Part shown: in pieces, positions 24,301 to 34,455 of the stretch
Layout of the letters: every line of letters starts with the position of its first letter
Position numbering within the stretch: the first letter of the stretch is position 1
Assembly: GCA_914767715.1 (NCBI GenBank)
Contig: OU612065.1
Location: 20,028,001 to 20,088,000, forward strand
Length of the DNA: 60,000 nucleotides
Direction of reading: 5' to 3'
DNA from: Membranipora membranacea
Lineage: Eukaryota; Bryozoa; Gymnolaemata; Cheilostomatida; Membraniporidae
Made by a program: the position numbers and the translations under genes
The notes under the pieces: generated by a model
Database searches by the model: none
What the model was told of the DNA's origin: nothing
Seen by the model: the letters and a program-made list of their open reading frames with translations, nothing else

Positions 24301-24442
24301 TACGTCCAGCTTGAGAAAACCTGGTGAGATAAATTGTGCTGACGCTGGGAAGCGTAATACAATAACGACTACTGCTGCCGACTCGACATTGAGTAGGAGT
24401 CCACCAATCTCTCCAACAAGCACATATCAAAGACCTTATTGA
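18385..24442 (+). CDS. Class A (rhodopsin-like) peptide-type GPCR, seven exons
   Basis: Exons 18385-18693, 19671-19792, 20757-20880, 22048-22253, 23206-23347, 23585-23815 and 24227-24442 join in frame to 449 residues. The start is the first ATG; the N-terminus has Asn-Ala-Ser and Asn-Gln-Thr glycosylation sites and acidic/Tyr-rich text. Landmarks are GNVLVIY (TM1), ASADLLL (TM2), the TM3 Cys in VLCKMV, ERYYAI (143-148, replacing DRY), Trp in TM4, the second-loop Cys in YWCTKE, Pro in TM5, CWAP (316-319, TM6) and NPIVYGF (361-367, TM7). A Cys-Cys pair after TM7 suits palmitoylation. It should be a plasma-membrane G-protein-coupled receptor for a neuropeptide. Residues around TM2-TM3 recall CCK/sulfakinin and galanin/allatostatin-type receptors, but the ligand cannot be assigned. 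The last residues fall in a tandem repeat. Confidence 0.88.
19141..19181. mobile_element. Tiny palindromic insertion with target duplication
   Basis: In receptor intron 1, a perfect palindrome at 19149-19174 is made of the half-site CAGAGACTATAGA and its reverse complement. It is flanked by GGTCACGT at 19141-19148 and 19174-19181 (the final G is shared, so the duplication is 7 or 8 bp). A second one with the same half-site is at 48694-48723. Confidence 0.7.
19182..19670. other. Receptor intron 1, remaining part
   Basis: No further feature seen beyond the tiny palindrome. The other long receptor introns (19793-20756, 20881-22047, 22254-23205) likewise show no gene or recognisable element. Confidence 0.4.
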
Positions 24443-24740
24443 TTTCCATTGAGTAAAGGGCTTGTTTCAGTTGTAGACTGTAGTCTTCACTAGAAGACCA
24501 ATCTTTCAAACGAGTATATAACAGAGACCTTACTGATATGTTTGATTCACCTGCCATCTACCGTCTTCAGTAGAAGAAGACCACCAATCTCTCGAAGGAG
24601 TACATAACAGAGAGACCATATTGATATTGTTCCAGATGCAGGCTGCCGTTTTCACTGGAAGCCAGTCTCTCAAACAAGTATATAACAGAGAGAAACCGTA
24701 CTGATATTTTAAGTAAAGGGCTTGTTTCATTTGTTGGCTG
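24384..24740 (+). repeat. Four degenerate tandem units at the receptor gene end
   Basis: Units of about 82-95 bp start near 24384, 24478, 24565 and 24647. Each carries a CACCAATCTCTC-like block, then GTATATAACAGAGA, then CTGATAT. The first unit encodes the last residues of the receptor (SPPISPTSTYQRPY) and its TGA stop; the other three lie in the presumed three-prime UTR. Confidence 0.65.
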
Positions 24741-24744
24741 CCAT

Positions 24745-25985
24745 AATTAAATGTTTTAGATAAATGTGTAGGAGAAAAATACAAAGCAGGCTGTTATTTA
24801 AGTATTATTACATTATAAATATTGTATATTACATTATAAATAGTTTTGTTTTTATGTTTATAAGGTTTATCAAGCTCCTCATAGATATTTTTTGTAAGTT
24901 TGTCATAAATTTATCGTCAATATTTACTGCCAACACAGCGGTGGAGTTTATCACCATTTGATTAAGGCTTTCACTTTCAAATCTCTGCAATATTGCGATT
25001 TTAGATAGTTCAAATTCCTGCGAATATGCATTACCAACATTTTCAGGATGAAAGTTTAATTTTGTGTCACTGTCAAGGCTTGCCAACATTTTTATTTTAT
25101 ATAACTCCATTACCAGATTTTACATTGACAGAATACATTATTGACCATATCAGAATAATAATATTTATCATAACTTTTTATACAGCTTGTGTTGTGATTT
25201 TAAACCACGATATATAGAATAATTCAGATAACTGCATTTTAATACGATTAATCTAGTAGATGGGATTGGTGGATTTTGAAGAAATCACCATAAACAAAAC
25301 TTCGAAAAAAAAATTCTCATCGATGAGAAATAAAATATGGTAAATGGATTGGCCTTTTTATCGATGACCATACCTCCCTTTACACCATAAGCAATCAGCT
25401 TTCCTATAAAAAGGTTTTTTTCTAACCAGCTGCTATACAGTGGACCCTAACATGTACCAAAAAAATCATGTCAACTATTTCAGGCCGGTCTTTTGGAGAA
25501 ACAGATAAGTGGATATCTTAGTCTTAGGAAATGTGGCCTAAAGATACTAATTGCGGGTTTAAAACAATACAAATTATACTCTGGATACTTTGTTATGTCA
25601 CTATTGACCATGACTGCAGCCTTATCTGAATTGACAATATGAAATGTTATTTATTTTATGTTGGATGGGAATTATTGTGTTGTTCTTGTGCATGTAAAAA
25701 TACGACTGTCTGTAGTAGCAAACCAGTTAATTTATTCAGATGTTCATCTGCCTTCCGCCTCATCACTGCTAACCGTTCCCTAACCCAGAAATACCACATC
25801 ATCATTTGCGAATGTAACTAAACCACTAAACTATGAGTATCCCTTTACCCTCCCTGCTCAGAGCAAGGAGTTAACAAAGATTTTTAGAAATATATTGATC
25901 TAATATCAAGTTGCCTGCTCCTGTCAAATCTTAAAGGTTTAATAGTTTTAAAGAGCCCTCTAGTGAGAGCTTCAATAGTTACAAG
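24745..25985. other. Intergenic between receptor and TMEM53
   Basis: Very AT-rich. No motif-bearing ORF and no clear poly(A) signal for the receptor. No TATA box was seen in front of TMEM53. Confidence 0.4.
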
Positions 25986-28286
25986 ATGGCGAGCATGGAA
26001 GAAGCCGAGGACATTGATTATCATGTGACATTTCCAACACCTACACCCGGTAGAGATGAGATCAGCCATTCTGATGAGTTAGAGGGCTACCTAGTCAAAA
26101 AAGAGACTGCAGTCATGATGATTGGGTGGATGGACTGCCAAGATAAATACCTAGCAAAGTATAGTAAAATCTATGAGGATAAAGGGTAGGTTTTCTATGT
26201 AGCAAATTATCTCACTCTATCTATCAGCAAAATGGATGATATTGATAATTTCAAGTGTTGGGACCTTAATCATCATATCTTAATCTCATATTTCATGCAA
26301 CTAGGATGCTCATTGTCTTATAAGCCAGGAGATAGAGACTGGATTCCATAACTATTTCTGCTGGAGCAGTTACATTTGTGACAGGTGCCCCTGTACTAGT
26401 CGAGTAAGTACTACCAACTCACATCCAAAACTTAAGGTACAGGTGGCACCTGTCAAATAGCTTGAGTATATTTGATCTAGTACTAAGGCTTGCAAGCAAA
26501 TTGAACTTTACAGCTATTGATTACCTTATTCTTTTCACTGAAAGCTTGCCTTGATGAACGGCGCTTGCGGGCCCCTTCCCACTACTTGTTTTGAGGCGAA
26601 AATACATACTCCCTTGCCGGGAGGCTGTCGGACGAGGGGTAAAAGACACAGTACTAGTGCTACATCCGCATTCATCTTATTTGTCCCCCCCAGCAAAACT
26701 TGTCAAGACATGCTTGAGTAGATATGGTCAAGCAAGTATAAAGGCTTGACACCAATTAGATGGGTAAGCTCTCCCATCAATAAAAACTGAGTGGAGATTA
26801 GTCCATTGTTGTTTGATGGATGGACGTGGCCGGACAAGATGCGAGAATAGAAAGGGATACGGCAAGGTGATCATGTAGGGACCACAACTCTACTGGTGGC
26901 TGCATGCACCATAGCCTGATGCTTTTTTGTGGGGTTAGTTCAAGCAAAGCATATTAAGACTATTTTATATGTGGGCTGGTTTTAGTCTCACAAAAATACC
27001 CAGTCATCAGGAATGGAATCCTAATTGGAGCAGGAAACATTGAGCACGAGATGAAGTTTGAACCAATTTGCGTGTATTTTGCGTTGCTCCAGTCCTACTG
27101 GTGTTTGCCGCCGTCGGCCAAAGTGAAGCAACTCCCAACACAGTAAGAATCTGACTCGATTGACTAACTTGAGTTCTCTGCCCTGTAGTGACCCGAGCAT
27201 CAATAGATGGACTTTTTATTGCATAGTCTGAACATAAAGTGAGAGTGCTCGTACCAATTATTTGTCTGCGGTAGTTGATTTGCCTGAGTCTTGACTGGTA
27301 TGGTGTAGGGAGATGATTGATCAGTCAGTCCACTTCTACATTGCTTGGTTTGTATGATTTTGCAATGAATATAGTCGGTTATTTTCCATGTCCATGTTGA
27401 AAGACTTATGATTATCACCGGAGCATCAATACTCGAGTGACTCTTACATCTAAGTGTTATCCCAACAATACAGCATCAGCATATTCCTGTTATGCATAAA
27501 TTTCATGAAATAATAACAAAATGAGAGTTATGTCCTTTTTTTAATTGGGATGTAACTTGTTCATATGAGACTAGCAATTTCACTTTTGTTTATTGTAGCT
27601 GCACAACACTAAGATACAGTCCAAGTCGCCGAGATGTTATGGGAGGCAAAGCCCCGGAGATTGGTAAGAAACTACTGGAGGTTTTAGTGGAGATGAATTT
27701 AGCAGACAACCCAGTCTTATTCCATATCTTCAGCAATGGAGGATGCACTTTATACAATGCTATGCGTGAGGAGCTAAAAAACAACGAGGAGTTTGAGGAT
27801 ATTGTTAGGCTAGGTGTTGTGTATGACAGCGCTCCTGGACGCCCCCATCTATTTCGTTATCTACACCTGATATTCTCAGGCTATGAACCTGGACTTATGA
27901 CTAGCTTTTGGAAAGCTTGTTATGTAGTGTTTGCAGCTATTGGGTTTGGCGTGGATGGTGTGTGTAGGTTTTTTGGAACCACATTGAGAGAGACAATGTA
28001 TGATAAAATGCTGTACTACCAGGACTACTGTCCAGAGTTGTATCTGTACAGCAAAGCTGATGAAGTCATTGCAAGTTGTGATGTGGATAACATGGTTGAA
28101 AGACGCCGAATGCAAAGCGTGGATATCACAGTAAGGCGTTGGGACGATTCTCCACATGTGCAGCATCTGAGAACTCATAAAGAGGATTATATGAAGCAGT
28201 GCTATGGGTTTTTAACCAGCTGTTTGCAGCAGTCTTTCGAGAGCGATGAGGCATTAGGTCCAGTAGAAGATAGGAAATCGAAGTAG
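25986..28286 (+). CDS. TMEM53: TMEM53 (NET4) homologue, DUF829 alpha/beta-hydrolase fold
   Basis: Two exons, 25986-26185 and 27599-28286, join in phase 2 to 295 residues, close to the 277 of human TMEM53. Family blocks are MMIGWMDCQDKYLAKYSKIY in exon 1, then LFHIFSNGG, YDSAPG, PELYLYSKADEV, a basic VERRR helix and SPHVQHLRTHKEDY. Ser112 in FSNGG, Asp221 in SKADEV and His253 in SPHVQHL sit where a hydrolase triad would be, though enzyme activity is not established for the family. Residues about 173-192 form a hydrophobic segment, fitting an outer nuclear membrane/ER protein. In vertebrates TMEM53 is reported to dampen BMP-SMAD signalling; whether that holds here is inference. The start follows a good ACAAGATGG context. 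A poly(A) signal is at 28476. Confidence 0.93.
26186..27598. other. TMEM53 intron
   Basis: 1.4 kb with a GTAGGT donor and TTGTAG acceptor. It holds a GC-richer patch around 26550-26650. No gene or recognisable element. Confidence 0.6.
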
Positions 28287-28475
28287 AATAAATGATGATG
28301 CTTGGCACCCTACAACCTGACCTTTTTGTAATGACAGACTCATATTTGCACATTATATATAAGATATTCGGAGTTAGCTTTTCTTTATAGTTTTGCACGT
28401 TTTTATTTATGAACAAATCGAGCGCGTAGCGTCGCACATTTTTGTAGTTTGATATTTTGATTTAACGCTTTGCTC

Positions 28476-28481
28476 AATAAA
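28476..28481 (+). terminator. TMEM53 polyadenylation signal
   Basis: AATAAA 190 bp after the TMEM53 stop codon. Confidence 0.6.
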
Positions 28482-28558
28482 AGGTGACAATGAAACAATC
28501 ATGAACCACCCCCCCCCCTTTCCCCGTATGAGTCAACAAGATGAACAGTTACTTTGAT

Positions 28559-29447
28559 GATGTAGATCAGCTGTGGGCAACCTGCGGCCTTTTTGCCAGT
28601 GCGGCCTAATGGGTAATCTTTTGCGGCCTAATTGTGGCCTTATGTCTGTGAAAATCACACATTCAAGTTTTAACTTTGGTCATGTGGATGTCCAAGTATG
28701 CATTACCCTCTACGAGCACAATTCATTGTTGAGATATAAAAATATCGGCATTCTATATCAACCATGCGCTAAGTTACTTACATGTAGAAAAAAAAAGAAA
28801 ATTCCCAAGCCATTATACACAAAAGCATCATAAATGTACTGGCGCCAACTACTTTTTCACGCGCTTCCATTTGAATAAATACCCTAAACAGTGAAGAAAT
28901 TTTCGTAATATTGTGAGAGAAAAGCAATTTAATCAATTCTTTCACCTTTGGATATTTTAACTACAAGCTGTTTTTTGCAAAGCTGTCATTTTGAGCAAGA
29001 ATAGCAATGTTGTTCTATAAAAAATTTGACATTGTTACAAGTGCGCCAGCATTTTGCCTGAAATATTCCAGATTGAATCTCATTGACAAGTATGCAAATA
29101 TTTACTGCACTCCTTGAGCGCCCATCCTGCCCTTTGCCCTACTGCTCGAAACACTGGGAAACAGCCATGTACACAACCGTTCCCAGACACAAAACTGCAG
29201 TAGATTAGATAAACAAGATAATGTAGTTCTGTTAAACTGATGCAGTTGAAAAATCTGATGCTTACTGCAACATAACAATAACATTTTTATCGACACATAA
29301 ATCTGCTTTAGTTTGTATAAAATACACAGTGCAAAATAATACCTCGCGTTACAAGTTTATACAGGAAAAATATGTTGTGGCCTTTCGTGTTGATTGTGCA
29401 TGAAATGCGGCCTTCTTCAAAAAAAGGTTGCCCACCCATGATGTAGA
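28559..29447. mobile_element. Non-autonomous hAT-like element 1
   Basis: The body, 28567-29439, starts TCAGCTGTGGGCAACCTGCG and ends AAGGTTGCCCACCCAT, imperfect inverted repeats sharing GGGCAACCT. Exact GATGTAGA copies at 28559-28566 and 29440-29447 are an 8-bp target duplication, as hAT transposases make. GCGGCC blocks lie near both ends. About 870 bp, no transposase ORF. Confidence 0.8.
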
Positions 29448-29449
29448 TA

Positions 29450-30600
29450 CATGATTTGGTGAGTAGTATTGATGAGACAAGAGAAGAGCCAACTTTCTCG
29501 GCCAAGCTTTGTGGGTGAAACAGTTCCCCCCCCCCCCTCCCCACCAACAAATCTAGTCTAGACTAGAACTATCGGTGAGAATGTGGCTGGAGTTGTTGGG
29601 TTGTGGTCTAATCTAAACCTAGTTGTATCATCTGGTCATTGCAGGGTTAGATAGCCACCAGGTCACTGTTGGAGTTGTTTAGGTTTCCAAAAAATATGAC
29701 CCTGCAATCGCAGTACAATCCAGCTACTATTTTTTGTTTTGGGGAGTACCCTAAAACAAGAAAGTAGCCGGGTGACAAGGCTACAGAAATATGCTTTGTC
29801 ATCAATGGAATTAAAAACTACTGGTGGCAGTAAGCTTGGTATCTTTTTGATGACATTAGTTTTGAGGAAAGAACACAGTGATGTCAAAGACCGATCCGAA
29901 GATCAACATATCGTGTACCGTTGGAAAGCTGCCGAGCTACTGAAAATGAATACCTGAACAAAAACTTAATTTGATGACGTTGTGTCATTTTAGGGAGGAA
30001 ATGGGGCAGAAAACGCTGTTTTTGTCAATGAAGATGGAAGAGTCAAATCAATTGCAAGAAATTTCTAAACCTGGGTGGAATGTATACTTTAATTTTCTTT
30101 GATATATGACTAGTTTAAATTGACTTTTTACGTCATGCCATACAATGCATTTTTTTTGTTAAGACTTGAAAATATGTGAAATTTCAATCATTAATTCAGA
30201 ACAGATCATAGGCTCGAAACAAAATTAATTATGATTCTCTCTTAGAGTACTCTTCAAATGTCATACACATCGACTTTCAACAAATAAGCTTGCATATTGC
30301 AACGACAGTAGACTCTCAAATACAGCTAATAATTTCGCCACCTTTGCATAACGTCAAACATGCTGTCCAAATGACCATTATTATGGCCAAACGAAGTTTT
30401 TTTGAAAGTTCTCACATACGACACCGCTTTCAATAACCATAGTGCACACAGGAAATGCCAACAGACTTTTTCATTGCATCTTCATTTTTCTTGAATTTAT
30501 CGCAAAAGAATGCCAAAAAACAGCTATCTTTGGGACTTTTGAGGTGGTTTTGGGCAGCTTCACTGAATTTCATATAATCAAAAGATATGACAAATTGGCT
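29450..30600. other. Intergenic, no gene recognised
   Basis: Contains a poly-C tract at 29526-29536. ORFs at 29663-29957 on both strands have no recognisable domain. Confidence 0.4.
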
Positions 30601-30611
30601 ACAATTTTGGT

Positions 30612-30730
30612 AGAGTAGTAAGTGGCTCAGCTGGCGTGAGCGCCTCCCCTCTAACTCTAACCTGCAGGTTAGTGTCAGAGATCCTTTGTTAATTCCTGCT
30701 GCAGTCTGCGGACTCTGAAACCCAGGTGTG
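30612..30730 (+). mobile_element. Degraded tRNA-derived SINE
   Basis: AAGTGGCTCAGCTGGCGTGA matches the head of the SINE at 3705-3806, including AGCGCCT and a shared CTGCTGCAGTCT. The B box is mutated. Confidence 0.5.
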
Positions 30731-30739
30731 CTTTGAACA

Positions 30740-33690
30740 TAAACATAATAATTATTGAGTCTATGGCTTCAACCACCTGCAGAACAAAAAGAAATATGGC
30801 GCCGACCGGGAAAGGCCGAGAGGGAAAGGCCAAGAGGGAAAGGGGGTGGTTGATACTGGACATGCTTGTAACTCCAGATGCCTATGATATGGCCTCCCTT
30901 TTTCCAAGTTTCGGATTTGCAATTTTAACTATGTATTTAAATTTTTCCAATATCCAAATTTGTGATCTGAAATGATTAAGGATCGCAGCTGGATAACACA
31001 TTTAAACGACCAAAATTGGATAAACAATTGGCCAATCAATCTTGAAAATTAAGGATGTGTCAGTCCTTATTTACCCCTGCCACTAGTTCTAAAAATGAAT
31101 ATGTCACATCAATGTAGTGAGCCATCTTGACCTTGATAAAATGAGGACAAACCATGAAATACAAGTTGTGCTGTTTGTGCTGCGAGCGGGGAGTTTGGGG
31201 CCAACTCCATGGTATATCTAACCAGAGAGGGTCAGATATCACCTCCCCCTGCCTGCTCTAACTATACCCTGGAGGATCGTAAAATATTTGCAGGAGTTCA
31301 CCATTTTGCTGGAAAAAGTTTTGCTGCTTTTGGGTACATTACCCAATATTGTTGCAGGGTCCTGATCCAAAATTATATATAAGCGCTGGGAAAGAAAATC
31401 AGTTGATTCTCGCAACAAATGAAATGTTGAGACGCTACAGTCATTATTTCTGTTGATGGATGTTTTGGGTATTACAATTGAGCAAACAAGCTTTTCATAT
31501 GTGATCTGTAGCTGCGTTGCATTGGTATAGCGCCCCTGTCATTGACTGGAGGACTAGGGTAAGTGTCATTAGCCACATGACATGTTTGGCATTGGCTTCT
31601 GTGTTCTGTTCCAAATTTTAGCTGCAGGTCTAATGATCTGCAGTAAGCTTGATACAACAAGCTCCAAGGCTATCAGTTTTCTCTCATATGTTTGTCCGTA
31701 ATAAACAATTAGGATCAGTTGCAAGTGGCACTTCCTTTTCATAAGGTGTGGTAGCTCACCATTTATCAGTATTTAAGTGGTCTCCATCAATGTTTATGTA
31801 AAAGAAGCCAATGCGGTAATAATTTCTCATTGCATATCTATCATCTATCATCGGTATCACATTTTGAACATGACATTGCACTGTTGTGCTTGTACCTTTC
31901 CCGATGTTCTTCCTGCAATTCAAATCAAAGTTGACCATCTTCTCATATTCTACTAATGTAATTCACTTTCAGTCTGACAGCAGAGAATAAAGTAATCACA
32001 ACCTATAACTCACACCAAATATTATTCCCATGGCTGCCGCTAAACCATTCATCAGTAATGTTTTGTTGACATTTGCATGCCAGCTAACTAGCTTCCTCAA
32101 ATATATTGCGAAAATGAGTTATCATCGCCAAGAATACAATTCTCCAAATATGGAGAAAGTATAAAACAATGCTTTATAAAAAAGGTTTGAAAAGATGTCA
32201 ATGTATAAACATTGTAACTCCTGAAAACTGAATTATTTTAAATCATGAAAGAGATATTGCCTTTTACACATCCCTGATATTAAAAAGGTTTGATGAATAT
32301 AAACTATAATGATACAAAAATTTGTAAGGAAATATAGGAAGATTAAAAGTCTCATCTAGAATAAATAATAGTTTGAGCACATTGCGTCTTCCTCTTGCAT
32401 AGAAAATTTGTTTGAGTCTTTTAGAGGAGCAGTAATTTGATGACGGTGAGACAAGCGACAGTAAATAGTAGTGATGCCTGGGTAAGTGGTGAGGAGTTGG
32501 GTGTAGTTACGTCTCCAATGATTGGTGAGGGACACTCTCCTGAAGAGACTGTACTAGCCTAAAATGAATAATGAAGATTATTTTTATATATTCTGGTCAG
32601 ATTTATAGCAACTGCTGCCTGCATTAGAGTTAATTAAGAGAAAGGACCAGATAACAGTATCTGTATTTTGGATCAGAAGCTGGTGTACGTGGCAGTCGAG
32701 GGTTTCGACAGACAGCGTTGTTACGACTCAAAGCCCCGTTTACCCTTATACGCTTTAAATCGGCATAGTTTTTTTTCTTTTTACACATAAATCTACAAAA
32801 TACCCACACTTGTACAAACAAGTCATTCAAGTTTGTCGAGGATAAAATATGGGACTATGTTTATCTTGGTTTTGCTGAATCATTTTGATCAGCATAATCT
32901 GTGTCTATAAAAGTTGCCACACAAGTTGTCTGAATAAAAATTAAAAGCATGGTTATCAAATAGAAGCATTTTTTTCCAAATGATTAATGTTCATGAGAAT
33001 CTCAATACAACGGGTTTCACTGTGTCAGTAGTCTTAGGCCCCAAGACTCTTGCCGCCCCCCCCCCCTACTCCAGGATGTGTCAGTGTAGTCGAGAACAAC
33101 ATTCGGCTATTAAAAATTCAATAAGTATCATGCACAACATCAGATTGCTATGTTAAGAGACACCTTATCAGGTTGAGGGTTGTAAAAGTTGTACCACAGG
33201 AATGAAACAGGGATGTATTCAAAAGTGACCCTAAAATTATTTAAAAAGAAAAAGACTAGGCCTGTATTTTGAGCATGGCTCCCACAATGTAATCTGGAAA
33301 AAATCCAGAGTTAAAATAACTACTGTTCTGCCAAAAATGTTCGAGTTGGGAGTGTTTTCCAGCCTGATAAATTAATTGAGAATCAGTGGCTAGCAGGAAA
33401 TATCCTACAATTCTACATCTCCCAAAGATAATATATTTTGCTTTTAAAGAAAAGCTGTATCTGTCAAATTTAGCCATTGGGAACTGGGAAATAGCGATAC
33501 AAATGACACAGTTGTAGATATACCCTTTTTTACTTCATTGCTACCGCCATATTTTATTATCGGTGTCAATCAGGCACTGGTATATGGGGCACTGTATAAT
33601 GGTCACTGGTTCACCCAATGAATTGGTTGAGTAACGAACCATGACTGCATTTGTTGAGCAGTCTGGATACTTTACTGCATAAGCTTTGGT
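30740..33690. other. Intergenic, gene-poor
   Basis: Three kilobases without a supported gene. A poly-C tract at 33055-33066 sits in a motif shared with 43335-43385 (AGxCCCCAGACTC-like text followed by a C run). Confidence 0.4.
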
Positions 33691-33695
33691 AATCT

Positions 33696-33847
33696 GATTT
33701 TACATCGGACGTTTACACCATTGATGTGTTATTGCTTATGGATTTAGATAAAATAAGATTTAGATACTGTATGTTGTATCTAAATCTTATTCTATCTAAA
33801 TCCATAAGAAATATCACATCAATGGTGTCAACGTCCGATGCAAAATC
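33696..33847. repeat. Long inverted repeat, 71-bp arms
   Basis: Arms 33696-33766 and 33777-33847 match with about five mismatches around a 10-base loop. The outer ends read GATTTTACATCGG and CCGATGCAAAATC. A third copy of the right arm is at 34132-34204. Confidence 0.85.
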
Positions 33848-34455
33848 AATTTTCTAATGCCAAAAATTATATACCTGTGTGATTGATAACTTCCATATGA
33901 TAAATTTATAGAGTTTGAGAACGGAGCTGGTAGACTTGCACTTTTCAGATCAAAGGGCTCCACATACCAAGTATGACATGTGCAACTTTTATTTAGATTC
34001 AATGGTGGTTATAATGAGTCTATATCTAGCACTTTATTTTTTCAATATCGCAAAGGGCCAGATCATCAGCATCATAATCATCAGTCATGGCCAGTAAATA
34101 ATATCATAAAATATTTTAATGGGTTTCCAGGTAAATCTTATTTTATCTAAATCCATAAGCTATAACACATCAATGGTGTCAACGTCCGATGCAAAATCAA
34201 TTTTCAAATGCCAAAAATAATATACCTGTGTGATTGATAACTTCCATATGATAAATTTATAGAGTTTGAGAACAGAGCTGGTAGACTTGCACTTTTCAGA
34301 TCAAAGGGCTCCACATACCAAGTATGACATGTGCAACTTTTATTTATATTCAATCTAAAGTGATGACTAAGCAGGTGGAGTTTAATCCCAATCAGAGATG
34401 GTGGTTGAAATGAGTCTTATAAGTGATATCTAGCACTTTATTTTTCAATCACGCC
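33781..34455. repeat. Near-identical tandem duplication
   Basis: 33781-34003 recurs at 34132-34354 with very few differences. Homology resumes at ATGGTGGTT and runs to a TAGCACTTTATTTTT block in both (about 34003-34045 and 34397-34448), with small gaps. Recent direct duplication of about 320 bp, starting inside the hairpin arm. Confidence 0.85.
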
